64,000 nt of DNA from Laccaria trichodermophora (GCA_018417955.1 JACTVC010000019.1:372001-436000), one strand, 5' to 3'. Numbered from the stretch's first letter, positions 47,423 through 59,839 are shown. The notes: generated by a model from the sequence alone, not told the origin. A program made the numbers and translations.

Positions 47423-50400
47423 CTATATTCCATTTTGTCTATGCTGCCGTGGTAAAATGCGGCCGCGTTTGCACAAACCATGCTCAAGCGATATTACATT
47501 GAATCCAATCAGGGACTTTTCTTCGTCATCCAGCTCTTCTGCCAGATATTGATTCAACTCCTGGAATGAATGGCATGTTACTTCTAGAGTCACGATTTTT
47601 CCTTGCAAACCAAGTTCAACAAGACCATTTCTGGCACCTTTGTTAAGCTCGTGAACCAGTTCACCCCAGATTGATGGTGTTGGCATAGGGAAAAATTGAC
47701 ATTTTGCTTCTATAAAGTCTCCAAGGACCAGAAGTGCACACAGTAGACCTATATTGGGAAATCGCTTTTTTCCCATCCGATTGTTTCCAACCAACCAATC
47801 AAACATCTCCTTTGCATTATGGTTGGCCTTGATGAATGTTTCCCAGCCCTGTGATTCCTCCCAATAAGTTTTAGCCACTTCAGTTGACCGGGCAGCTTGA
47901 CTGGGACCATATGCTGACTTGTTTACAAAGTATCGTTCCTTGGTGGCTGGTTTTGATAAGTCTGATCCTTTTGCCTTTTTTTTGCTTGTTTGGTAGAATG
48001 CATGCCATTCATCAAGGGAGTTAAACCATACAAGATCATCTTTTGCAAATGGCGATCCATAAAATACCCCTCTAAACATCAATGCATTGAAGAGACCAAC
48101 CCTTGTGCCAAGACGATCGGTGTTCCCATATATCACCTGAGAAGCTTTGATGGCAGTGGGGGCTTTCTGTCTGAAGGGTAGTAGACGATCGGGGGACCTT
48201 GCAACTCGGCGTAATATTGGATCAGGAGAATTCACATGAATGGAAAATCCATCTCTGACAAGTGGAATGAGATGCCGTAGATAGTCTAGGTAAACCTTCA
48301 TTTGTTTGATCCGAATTTCAGATGGAGATGTCGTCAGTGGGCTCATTACTGCATTGGTTGTAACGTGTAGGACATCTCCCATTTGATTGTGTATCTGTAT
48401 ATTTGTGGTCAGTCACATCTATTTATGATCATATTCTTTACTCACTTGTGGTTGAGTCGGTGGTGTTCTTTTATTCTTCTCTTCATTACCAAAGAAATCT
48501 TTCATCTGAGTGGTCAAGCCCTCTAATGCTTTATACTCGTCTGAGTGTGGGTCGACAAATGGATGAATGTAATAACGTTCTTTGAATTGTTTGAGGGGAT
48601 CGCCTGAAATATGTCGCCCTTCGGTTTTGTTGAGAATAACATTGAATGGGTCACGATATGCAGACCACACAATATCCAGAAGAAGAACCGATATTTGAGT
48701 ACGTGAGACTATTGTCTCCAAGAATTCACGTTGAATCTGCGCTCTTTTGTCGTTGGGGTAATTGAGCCATGCTCTAATGACATCATATGCAATATCTTGG
48801 GTCCTCTCCGCAACTACCATGGAGTTGTAGCTGAATCTAGGCTTTTTGAATTTTGTAGAACGTTCCGGGAGTCCAGATATGAATTCGGAGGATTTCAAAG
48901 TAATCTGTGTTCCTGCACAATCTTTGGTGTTCAGCAGGTTCTCAATTTTCAGCATCAGTTTGTTGATCCAAGTGTCCTTTACTTGTCCTGACTGTGCACT
49001 ATCAATCGCCTTCTTAACCCATTGGTGCAAGCTTAAAACTGTCCACATAGCAAGAGCACGGGAAATACGTATTTCGAGATGATGGCCATCAATTATTTCA
49101 ACAACTTGGTTGACATTGCGCCACATTTGAGGTATTGAAATCACCGCTTCGATAGAGTGTGGGTGTTTGAGAATCATCATTAAATTCTCATCAAGTGCCA
49201 TGGTCGATTTGCCATAATCAATTGCGCGCGATGGCTTGTCATATTTAGGTTTTCCAAACTGAAAATCTCGAAACGCCTTTGATATCTCTGACATATTAAG
49301 ATGCCCAAATAAATCGCCGAGGTGATCATCTGTACAGGTATGTCATTAGCCAGAATTCTGATGTGTCCCCACTTTATTCAAATAACTCACAGTACAAGAA
49401 GTCATTGTCTTCCTTATCTTCATAGTCATCAGAGTCTGAGTTTATTGCAGCCAAACAATCCTCCTCGTCTTCATCCAATGGAGTTGGTACATAATCTTTG
49501 TCAAACAAATCATTTTCATCATCACTGTTGATAGATCCATCATTGGATTCCTCAGCCAGCAGCGAAGGTTCTCTTTGATCAAATCTATTTGCTCGAGTTC
49601 TTCCAACTTTGCACATAGCTTCTCCATCATCATCATCTTCATACATGGCATCTCCATTATCACCGTACGAACAAGATGAAAGATTGTCGATAGCTCCATC
49701 CTCACATTCCTCGATTGGTGATAAAGATGTGCCTTGCTCAAATTCATAATCCTGACTTGTTCCTTCTTCATCATCATCTGATGAATGAGGAGAATGGAAG
49801 TCTGATGCTTGACTTTCTTCATCTTCATCTCCACCTTCTGAAGACGATCGTGATTGACCTCTCTTTTTGTATTTCGCAAAGTCATAGTCATCCAAAGAAT
49901 CATCAGAGTCAAATGGATTCTGATGATTATGTAGGTCTTTCCAATGTGTTACGACTGGCTCCTCATCATTATAAAGGACATCGACCATATCTGCCTCATC
50001 ATTTACATGGTCAACATTCATTTGACATGTTTCTTCTGTATCTTCATCACTGCATTCCATGGCACTGGAAGCTGGCATTTCATTCGATGATCCAGATACT
50101 TTAAATCATAAATTATTATATATTTATTATTTATCATTTTAATTGCATACCATGATTGTGGGTTTGTTGTTCCCTGAGAATATCTCCCATTGCATTATTG
50201 TACTTGTGGGTGTGGGCCAGTGCTGTGCATGGCATGTATGAGTCCTTCCTGTGGACTCTAAATTTAATTGTAGGAAATTGGTCATGTGACCACCCTCCTG
50301 ACATCACATCAGCTGCAATGTCATGTAATCACTTTATGATTTTCTGAGTTTTGTTCTATATTTGCAAATGGACCCTGAGCCCTGAGCCTAGCCATCAATA

Positions 50401-53400
50401 TTTTAGCAGTGATGTGTACTATTCTTATTTTTCATTTTTTTTTTGATTTTATAGCAATTTATTCCAATTTTATAACTATTTTTCTGTTTATGGTAAAATA
50501 TTCCCACAGTCCTGTTTGCATATATCTCAAGAAAAAAGATGGTTAGTTATATTTTGTGACCTATAATAGTATGCTCTATATATCTGGGGTAAATTTCCTT
50601 TTTGGGTTAAAATTCCCACAGTAGTAGAAACACAGCCTCTCACTTAGCTCCATTAACAAAAATTGTTCCCCCTTTCCTTACCTTTACAAATATGTATAAA
50701 TAATGTCATGCAGACCATTCCTCATTGAGAAAAACACAAAATACTGAAAAAATTGGACACTTTTTAGAAATTGTCATGCAATTTTAACCAATATCTCAAA
50801 GAGCAAGAAGACTGGTCTGATGATATAGTCATATTGCATAATATAATGATATTATTACATGATTATCTTAATTTTCCATATTTAAATATGGACTCTGGAC
50901 ACTGGACACAGCCCCTCTACATCATGGCAACAGAAAAAGTATCATTTTTATTTTTATTTACTCATTTTTTTCTGATTTGCTAGCCATTTTTCTTATTTTG
51001 TTCTATATTTAGATATGAACCCTGAACCCTGAACACAGCTCCTCCAACACTATGGCAACAGAGAAGATCCCTCTTAATTTTTGAGTGTTTTTTTGTGATT
51101 TTCTGGCAACTTTTAGCTGGTTTCTATATTTAGATATTGACCCTGAAGCCTGAACACAGCCTCCCCAACTTACTAAGCAATGTTCTGATTTTTTACATAT
51201 TTTTTGCCATTTTTCTTGCCATTTTTCCTGATTTTATGGCTGCTTTTCTCTTTAAGGGAAAAGGTTCCCGCGGTGATGAAAGGTAAATGAATCAATGAAT
51301 CAATGAATGAATGAATGAAAATTTTGCCTAAGTCCTCAGTTGATAAAGAATGAGTCTTACTCGTAAACTCGTAAGGACTCATAACTTGAAAGTATCAAGC
51401 CAGGGTGGTTTTACAATAACAACTTCCATCAAATTGGGTCTAGCGGTTGGTTGCCTTGCATGTACAATGGATTGAGAATTATGGTCGTTAGATTTTGAAC
51501 CTAGATACTGAGGTCATAATCATTCTTTGGTGTTTGATTAAAGTATTCTCACCATGTCCTGTTGGTTCCATTCTACTTCCATATGTTGACAACGCTTCAT
51601 AACTGTTGAGCATATAGGCCAAATCAACTTTGCCTTCAAAGTTTGTCAGGGGTGGTAAATAATTGATAGTTTTAAAATATATATTCACGTTTCTTGGGTT
51701 TATTGGCATTGTTGCTAGACCCAGCACTTGGTCGTTTATTGGCTTTACATATAGATATTAAATGAGATTATCAAATATGTATATATGAAAAGTCATACCT
51801 TTTGTTACTCCTTTACCCTTTCCTCGTATTGGCTTTCCTGGGCCTTCATCAAATTGGTTTCGAAGTAAGTCAAAACCTGTGAGACCATTCTCGTCCAACT
51901 CAAACAATGAATACTGAGATGGAATAAATCTGCTTTGATTTTCAAGATGGTTGAACCATCCATCCCATCGTCCACGTCTGTGAACTTTGACTTGTTCATC
52001 AAGAATCTGACTATTGAATGTGGTTATATGATGTGGTGAAGATGTGGATGGTTTGGAAGGTTGTGTAGTTGATGGTTCGGAAGGTTGTGTAGTTGATGGT
52101 TCAGAAGGTTGTGTAGTTGATGGTTCAGTTTGTTCACCATTTGAATCCACCTCAGCACTGAGGGGTGTATCATCGCAGACACATGACGGCACATCTACAC
52201 CCCATGTTGATGAATCTTCGCAAGGTGTATCAACAACAATCCCATCCTCAGCACCCACCCAAGGGCCTAAGGAATACCGCTTCCCATCATTATCAATGAA
52301 TGAGAATGCACTCAAAAATGTTGTGGAGTCTATGCGAGCTCCAAGTGTTCGAGAAAGTTGACCAAGCAGAAAAGCGCAAAGCTGCAGTAGCGAGCGCACA
52401 AAAAAACGGAAAAGAGATTTTCTTTCCATTATGACAATACCATCAGACGCCCAATTTGCATAGTTCGAGGTAGGTGGCCGCTGTGGATTCCTTTAAAAAT
52501 ATTATTCTTGATATGTCTCTCATAGTAATAGAAATTTCTTACATTTGTGAAGTGATCTCTGGCCCAAGCATCAACAGACCATCTTGTTGAGCTCGTCCAG
52601 GTAATGATGCCAGAGGATATACGTAGGCACCTGCAGCAGATATCATAGATTTTGGTGGGTAGCAAACAGTCATACAACGAATTGCATCATCTGCAGGTTC
52701 TACGCCCCGAGGCGCAATTGGTGGTGTTCCACCATGTTTCCGTAAACCAGAGAAGCACATGACAAATAGTGATTCCAATACAAAATAGCACCCCAACCCT
52801 AGAAGATGAAACCGTCCAGGTTCGTATCCTTCTGGCAACCGTGAATTCGCCACCATGCATGTGCATGAGCCTCCAGAATCACACTTATCGGTGTGTCCTA
52901 TTCCAAAACCACCCATCCCGGGTAACCCTTCATCTGTGTCACAATAAGTTGACTAGTTATCATTGGTTTTATGAAAAAGCTTTGTCCTACCTTCGCATTC
53001 TTCTTGCCTGACTGCAGGAGCCAAATTAATTTGATGAGCGGGTGTTATAATATTTTCATCGGAGCCCACCCGAGGCATATTCGTAACCTCCGCATTCAAA
53101 GTGACCGCCTCGATATATTTTTTTGGTGCAAACATCTTCAAGGATTCCATAGCGACTTGCCCATGTATCTTGTATAGGCTTAACGAAAAAGAACAACATA
53201 TAACCAAATAGTCACTCACTTTGACAGATCGCTTCCGACCAATGAGGTCATCGCTCCATTCAGATTCCTCCCCATCCGTATAAATTTTCCCTTGCGCCGT
53301 TGGACCTACTAAGCCCCTGCTATGTTGATGGGTACATGTTGTCGAGTAGCAACGAGTTCCCTTAACACCCTTGACGCCGGTGCGTTCAATTGCTGCGCCT

Positions 53401-54184
53401 CCAACGTACTTGCCTTTGTCATTTTTGGTTGGCGGATTTCGTGTCATTTCTTCCGGTTTCCCGAGTATAATCTGTTGTACAGCATATAATTCTTCAACAT
53501 ATGATGGATTTAGAAGACGTTTGCTAACAAAACATTAATATGAGTTTTATTCATCGTGTTGACAATAATACAATTTCAACTTACCCCGCAAAACCCCAGC
53601 AATTGACAACATCATACTCCGGCATCTGAAGGCCGGTGTCGGGATGCCGTGGGCAGTTTAGAGCCCGAGCGTAGATCACCGTTCCATCCCCCAAATGAAG
53701 GAGACCTGTGATATTTGGTATCAAATTTTAACATGAGTATATTATACAGAATAAACTTGGAGGTAACTTGCCATGCTCATCCATGTAAGCATCTGGGCCC
53801 AAAGGAATACCTAAAGTATCCTCCCAGTCCGCCAATTTTTTCATCGCAGCAGGGTCTGTATCTATCACGTAAACTAATATACGCTTGACCGCCTGTGTAT
53901 TGTGCACAAGCGGATGCGAAGAGACTTCATAGAGATAAGGAAAGCGATCATCACGGCGTTTGTCATAGACAAGACGGCCGTTATCTACAACAAAACGTTT
54001 ATCCTTGGGACCATCGGCCCGCATGTATTCCGTTTTGTCCGGCGGATAGAGCTTCGGCATCTAATTTGGATATTTAGTTGATAGCACACATAAGACATGA
54101 CCCACTCACAATGAAAGGAAAGGTAACGTCACAGTGTCCAGGTGGGGGAAAGGAAGAAAGGGCGGGGGAAAGAAAAGACGCCAT
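47423..54184 (-). CDS. Probable TET/JBP-type 2-oxoglutarate/Fe(II) dioxygenase gene, interrupted by a repeat insertion
   Basis: ATG at 54184 (MASFLSPALSSFPPPGHCDV) opens a chain of exons with good junctions, including a GC-AG intron near 53770. The 52920-52540 exon has HTD (GFGIGHTDKCDSGG, near 52885) and, about 50 residues on, FSGLRKHGGTPPIAPRG, then AIRCMTVCYPP. An HxD pair, a distal His and a following Arg fit the double-stranded beta-helix dioxygenases. The GGFG-H-x-D and GLxxHGGTxP pattern resembles the fungal TET/JBP family that oxidises 5-methylcytosine. Downstream are PSEPSTTQ repeats, an exon ending VKPPWLDTFK, the inserted repeat (50207-51384), then an acidic region and a long C-terminal part (49294-47423) that I do not recognise. 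The insert introduces TGA at once, so only the N-terminal part, with the catalytic residues, should be made. Confidence 0.55.
50207..51384 (-). mobile_element. 1.17-kb hairpin repeat, copy R, inside a coding exon
   Basis: CTTG flanks it on both sides (50203-50206 and 51385-51388), a likely 4-bp duplication. It runs from TGGGTGTGGGCC to the hairpin at 51350-51382 and is an inverted copy of 38382-39543. Removing it with one CTTG joins VKPPWLDTFK to YNNAMGDILREQ in frame. Insert plus duplication is 1182 bp, a multiple of three, but the element brings immediate stops. Confidence 0.65.
52047..52128 (-). repeat. 24-bp coding tandem repeat in the dioxygenase gene
   Basis: Three and a half nearly identical 24-bp units encode PSEPSTTQ on the minus strand. 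A flexible linker; copy number is likely to vary between strains. Confidence 0.8.
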
Positions 54185-54293
54185 CTGATGCGAAGGGTCT
54201 GCCCTAAAGATCTCACAAACAACGGTAAAGGCAAATTTCCAAGGCGAGGAAAATCCGAGATCCCATCAAGGGTCTCAGAGATTCGTTGCTTCG

Positions 54294-54364
54294 GTGCCTT
54301 GGAATGACGCACGAACATTTCCCATCAATGCGATCGGGAAACGTTCGTGCGTCATCGAAGGCAC
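54294..54364. repeat. Miniature hairpin element upstream of the dioxygenase gene
   Basis: GTGCCTT at 54294-54300 pairs with AAGGCAC at 54358-54364. Inside, a stem of about 20 bp with one mismatch closes on the loop ATCAATGCGATC. The loop is the reverse complement of the one at 39833-39886 apart from one base. It starts about 110 bp upstream of the ATG at 54184, so it may sit in the promoter or 5' UTR. Confidence 0.7.
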
Positions 54365-54479
54365 GAGAAGCCATGAACGATGACAATTTGTTTGTTTATT
54401 TCACTCGCTCTACCAAACAAAGCTAACTCTCCTTCCTTTCCACCCTACCATCCTCTTTCCCCGTCGCCCCCATTCCTGT

Positions 54480-55700
54480 CCGCCCACCGAGTGCCAGAAC
54501 AACGGGGACGACGACCACAACCACGACACAGCAACACCACCCAACAACGTCCACGACGACCCAAAAGCGAACGGCGACAACCACCAAGAAACAGGCGCGT
54601 AGAACCCAAATACGCCAGCTGCCACACGAGACGACGAGACGACGAGGCGACGAGATGACGAGACGACGAGACGAGAGACGACGAGATGATGGGACGACGT
54701 GGCGACGAAGCTACGAGGCGAGGACATGACATGGCAACGGGCGACGAGATGACGACGAACAACGACGAGCCATTTGTCGTTGTCGTTCGTCATATTTCCT
54801 TATTTCGTGAGTCTGTCCCCCCTCAACTGCATGGGTGACCTTGCTGAACACGAGTTCCAGGTGCCACGTCGCCATGAGCGCTCATGGCGACGTGGCAACC
54901 AGATTTGACGTCGTCAACTCGTCAACGTTGTCAACGCCGTCAACGTTGTCAATGCCATCAACGCCGCCATCAACCTCGTCTCTCACCACAGGCTTGGCAA
55001 GCTTTACCCCTGGGAGGTGCGTGTATTCTTGTTTTTATCGATTGAACTTACCTACTCACTGATTAGTTTGAATAGATGAGTAGAATCTGCACTTGCAGTT
55101 CTCCCCCAACAGCCTCAATGCCCTCAATGCCCCCGCATACTGCGCCGGAGTAAATCCAGTATTTTACAGCCAGCCCCGACGTCGTCAACACCGCCATCAA
55201 CGTCGTTGACAACGCCGCTACATGTTGACGACGTCAACAATGTCATCCAAACCCCACTTGCTTCGTCTGCCGCGGGCGTTGGCTGGTCTCCACCCCCTCA
55301 GCTTTGTTTAACCCAACTAACTCATCGCCATGGGACGTCGTTTAGACACCAAACGACGTTCCAAACTCCCCTGCTTTGTCTGCCCCACCCCATCGCCGTG
55401 GCACGTCGTTTTCACGCCGAACGATGTTCCAAACCCACCTGCTTCGTCAACGTCGTCGCTGTCCCCAGCCCCGACGTCATCAACGCCGCTACATGTTGAC
55501 GACATCAACAACGTCATCCAAAACCCACTTGCTTCGTCTGCCGCGGGCGTTGGCTGGTCTCCACCCCCTCAGCTTTGTTTAACCCAACTCATCGCCGTGG
55601 AACGTCGTTTACACACCAAACGACGTTCCAAACTCCCCTGCTTTGTTTCCCACCCACCCCATCGCCGTGACACGTTCACAACATGGCCCCTTCTTCGTGT
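54480..55700. repeat. GC-rich repeat region: GACGA arrays, palindrome, GTCAACG arrays and a tandem duplication
   Basis: 54520-54760 is rich in ACGAGACGACGAG. 54862-54897 is a perfect 36-bp palindrome centred on GCGC. 54905-54975 repeats GTCAACGCC. A unit with CGCCGCTACATGTTGACGAC at 55214 recurs at 55485, followed by about 130 bp of near identity. CCAGGTGCCACGTCG also recalls 35625-35640. ORFs here are low complexity and I do not call a gene. 55701-56224 has no gene either. Confidence 0.6.
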
Positions 55701-55876
55701 TTCTTCCTGGTTATCTTATTACAGAGCACCTACCGTATCGTACTTTTTTGTAAAGTTGAACTTTATTATGTAATTATCGTAGATAAGTCAAATGCCACTT
55801 GCAATTGAACCTGGGCTCGCAAACTCACCACGGAACGACTGCTTCGTTGATCCTCTGTACAAACCTTCAAGCCCTG

Positions 55877-56120
55877 TGTGATAGAGTCTTGGTCATACCA
55901 AACCTATCTTCTGTCAAGGTCTTTGCATCATTGGATACTATATTTCAACGGTCACAACGAGACGGCCGCTTTGACTCCCATTGATTTTTGAGATCTCTGA
56001 TCCGATCCAAGCGTCAACTTGACTGGCGTGATAGCGTCTTGGTTATACCAAACCTATCTTCTGTCCTGGTTCTTGCATTCAGATTAGCATGATAGCGTCT
56101 TGGTTATACCAAACCTGTTG
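55877..56120. repeat. Three dispersed copies of GTGATAGCGTCTTGGTTATA
   Basis: Copies at about 55877, 56028 and 56090, the first two followed by CCAAACCTATCTTCTGTC. The motif contains the palindrome TTGGTTATACCAA in two of the copies. It lies upstream of the gene starting at 56225; function unknown. Confidence 0.5.
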
Positions 56121-56224
56121 TGGGTTCAATATTTGCTTTCTCAAACACAATAAGGTCTCGATTATTACGAACTTATCATCAACGGACTCCATTGAGGTCA
56201 GAAAATCTAGTTGCTAAACGCTAC

Positions 56225-59047
56225 ATGGACAATCCATCTATGTAAGTGTTGCGATTTTCGCGTATTTTACCATACTCAATTCATCGTGCACTTTAGCGTT
56301 ATGCCTTGGGACATGGCTGCTCCCAGTGCACCCCGGCGTGAGCCTTATTTTCCAGAGTTGCACAGCGCCACAGCTGAAAATGAAAATGCGTGCGTATCTG
56401 TTAACAATTGCACTCCATCTTTACTAACTAGTATCAAGGCCCCTTGATCGCTCTCGTGGACGACTTCAACGAATTCAAGACCGGCTGTTTTATTCTCCTA
56501 ACTGTAGTGACGATATTCAAACTCCTCCAAACTGTGTTGATCTTCGAAGCCTGGAAAGTCCCACTGTACACTTCCATGAAAATCTGTCTGCCATGATCCA
56601 CGTACCTCATTGGTGGACACAGGTGTTTGGGTGGATGGCATTCATACCTAAACGTGCTCACCTTGAAGGTGCTTTACTTGGCATTCTTGCTCACATACCC
56701 AGTGATTTCGATCAAGTCAATGGCAAGTACCAGTTGCCTGCCCATGTTATGAATGGATGGCGAAATGCAGAATGTTGGATGGTCAACGCAATGAAAGGCT
56801 TGAGTAGATTTGGAGCACTCGCTCCTGCATATCCTTCTGCACGAGGATATCTGAGGGCACATGCATCACCTTCCATTGCATGGAGGGAAGCACATGCCGC
56901 TAGAGAAATCTTTCTTCTGTGGATTGGTCTCTTCTCTTATGCAGTCGCAAGAGCCGATTCAACATTGTATCAAGAATGGAACTCCTTTCTAGTTGAAACA
57001 CTGCAGTTCCATCCTTCAATTATTGACCTCATACGTGCATCTGATATTGGCACTTGTACCCATGAGAGTCGGCGTGTGGGCACATTTATACATCTGAACA
57101 ATACCAACATTAGACACACCTGCCAACCATCGGTCCGATGGTTTGTCGATCATAATATTCCTGTCTGGTACCAATGGGACAAGTATGAGATTAAGAGAGC
57201 TGAGGGAAATCCTTATTTAGCATCAATAGGTCCTCTGCCTCATCAAATTGAGTTTCAAAGGGAGGAAGCTCTTTCCCACATACCAACAAATCTCACTAAG
57301 AAGTACCCGAACCAGATTTGGGAACATTTTTTCCAGAAACGCAGGGAGTGCTTAACCCGATTGCTTTTTCTTGAGAAGCCATCTGAACGTGCGAGAAGGT
57401 TGAATCGAGAACAGATGCCACCAACAAAGACTGCACAGGTCTTTGTGTGGGACAGAGATCCTGATCATCTTGTTCGTGAGGAGGTTTTTGTTAGAGAACG
57501 TGAGGAAACTTGGCAGAATATGGCTCTCAGCAAAAAGTCTATAGCTCATTCTGGAATCAGTGGGACTGTTGTTGTGCATTTGGACCACCAGATGCATCTA
57601 GCAGTCAGGAAGATGAAGATGCATATAAAGATGCTGATCCTTTCCAAAATCCCAAGCAGTATGATGAGATGATTGAACAACCCCCACTACAACAACCCAT
57701 GATTCAGCCCATGACCGAAGAAGACTATGAGAATGCCAATACATTGCCTGACCACTACCAGGACACTCTGAAGGGCCCAAGGTGCACCTTACAAGGTCTG
57801 ATCGATCAAGTACAACACATCATGCATGAACATTATGGATTGGTCACTCCACAAACCTTCAACTCTCAAGGATTACCCTCTTTGACCAGTAAACATCAAA
57901 AGTTTTGGCTCCGATGGATTGGTCTATTGCTGACAAATAAAAATGAAGATGTGTTACATCAATTCTGGAATTTGGACCTTGTCAGGTTTTGGGTTGCCTT
58001 CACGGAAGAACTGCAGTGTCGCCAAAACATTCAAAATATCAACTGTGATATTAACATGTATCATGCTGATTCCTTAACAAAATCCAAACGCCTTCAACAG
58101 ATCTGTCATGTGATCAATATTCTTGACAATGAACGGCATGATTTCAATCACCCATACAAAGATGATAGAAAACACATCAAAACCTGGTATATCTTTGACT
58201 TTGGAGTAGAAGCCACAGTGCCATGGAAATTGGCAGTCACATCCGCATCAGATGCATTGCTTGTCTGTAGACTTGATGATCGATTCCTGGATATTGATAT
58301 CGCTAGGTATCTGGCAGGTCGTGGCATTGCATTTCGAACCTTGGCCTCAAGGGCTCAGATCCCATTGTCACCATCAGTACCTGAAGTTGACGTTTATTTA
58401 CCCAGTCATCCTCAAGACTATATCTTCACGCAAGCCGACTATGAAGCATATCTGTACTTCAGGGCACGTATGCTTTGTCGGCCTCGTATTCGAGCTGCAA
58501 TCCTTCGGGGTGGATACTTCTGGAGATTAGTTATAGGCAGCGTTAGCCTGGATGAAGTTTTGGAGGGTCCTATTGGTGGTGCTAGTATGTTTTCTATTGA
58601 GGGTGATGGCAAAGAATTTGTGGATGACAAGTTATCCAAACATGAGATGGATCTTTTGTGTGGAACATATATGTGTGGAACATGTATGTTTTTTTTATTC
58701 TCTTTTTAACCAATACGAGTGCTGACCAGATCTATTTGATAGCTCGTGCCAATGATACAGCTTTTAAGTCTTGGTGGCCACCATCCAGTATCATTGACAA
58801 TGAATCTACAAATCAAGTTTATGGCGAATGGAGTGAATGGGCAGAAGCATTATATTCAACCCGTCTTGCTGAAATTCGTTCAGGCAGTGCCCAGCCTCGT
58901 CCAGTCTCGCAATGGAGGAACTTCCTTAAGGGTCACAAGGAGTCAATGTTACTTATACGACAAACAGAAACATTAGCAGTTAACTTCCTCATCAAACATC
59001 GACCTGAATTAAGAACCACCTTGATAAAGTGTAATGCTGAGTGGTGA
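56225..59047 (+). CDS. Multi-exon gene of unknown function with a single frameshift
   Basis: ATG at 56225 (MDNPS), a ~50-bp intron, then MPWDMAAPSAPRREPYFPEL and a long exon (RSRGRLQRIQDRLFYSPN, HWWTQVFGWMAFIPKRAHLE). The frame changes near 57512: EETW in one frame is followed by AEYGSQQKVYSSFWNQWD in another, as if one G were lost. It then runs to 58690 (ARYLAGRGIAFRTLASRAQI, IRAAILRGGYFWRLVIGS). An intron of about 45 bp precedes the last exon (DQIYLIARANDTAFKSW), ending at TGA 59045-59047. The family is repeated in agaricomycetes as far as I recall, without known function. Apart from the one frameshift it is well preserved, so a recent loss or a sequence error is possible. 59048-59311 has no gene. 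Confidence 0.5.
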
Positions 59048-59311
59048 TAGATACATACAAAGATACATAGGGCCATTTGTAAATAATTATGAGAAATAAG
59101 ATATTGGTATGCACAACAAACTCATCAAGTCAATTGAAACAGTGGTATGAATATGTTTCTCCAACTTCAAGCAATAAACATGACAGCAAAATTCTACTTG
59201 AGAATGTGATGACCAAATGGTTTCAGCAACGGCATGTTACATGGGTTACATTTCGGCAAATTTGAAGGCCATGTGATGTGTTACTGCTGAATTGGACTCT
59301 GCTTAGTAATC

Positions 59312-59839
59312 TTGTCAGGATTTATTCCATACTACAAGCTTTTGATTGCAAGTAAGCCAGCTAATCTACTACTGCATCGAACTGACGAACAATTAGAAAA
59401 AGGAATGCGAGTCACCGTCCCGTTCAACGTCTTACAAGATACTGTCTTGGACCAGCTTACGCTCGCTGAAGATTGGAAAACACTGTCCTCCATGTCCCGA
59501 ACGTGCCGATTGTTGGTTCAACCATCGCAAAGACGTCTTTTCACAACAATTTCCGTTGCGGGGCCCTCAGTCCGACACCTTTTCAAACTTTTCCATGCTA
59601 GTCCACACATCGCCCAATATATATACCACCTTCATTATCATCTGGATGACTCGGACTGGGACACACAGACAGGCCTGATGCAACAGTTTTTCTTGCTAAA
59701 GAGTTTCGAGCTTACAGGAAATACAGCAAAAATACATTATACACACCTTCTTGGCCTACATTACCTCCATCACACAGTCAGACATTTTGATCCACCATGG
59801 TCAACACCGCAAAGTCTAAAAAATCACGTGTGCATGTGA
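59312..59839 (+). CDS. F-box-like protein, probably truncated
   Basis: A 175-codon frame with VPFNVLQDTVLDQLTLAEDW, SSMSRTCRLLVQPSQRRLFT, the usual opening of agaricomycete F-box/LRR proteins: an F-box-like helix set, then the QRRLF motif. The leucine-rich part that normally follows is short here. Upstream residues before the Met-rich VPFN segment are not convincing, so the true start may be the ATG near 59408 (MRVTVPF). It may be cut by the Helitron fragment that follows. F-box proteins act as substrate adaptors of SCF ubiquitin ligases. Confidence 0.4.
   Translation: MSGFIPYYKLLIASKPANLLLHRTDEQLEKGMRVTVPFNVLQDTVLDQLTLAEDWKTLSSMSRTCRLLVQPSQRRLFTTISVAGPSVRHLFKLFHASPHIAQYIYHLHYHLDDSDWDTQTGLMQQFFLLKSFELTGNTAKIHYTHLLGLHYLHHTVRHFDPPWSTPQSLKNHVCM

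Noticed and set aside
38378..51388. Copies L and R as the ends of one 13-kb transposon
   Set aside because: The outer flanks do not match (CATG against CTTG), R interrupts a gene whose start lies outside at 54184, and each copy has its own terminal hairpin. Two independent insertions in opposite orientation explain it better.
50203..51388. Copy R as a domesticated intron (GTTATG to AAG)
   Set aside because: The available donor and acceptor are weak and splicing there would put the downstream exon out of frame by one base.
55795..55860. tRNA-like B box (GGTTCAATTGC on the minus strand)
   Set aside because: No A box at the right distance and no cloverleaf pairing.
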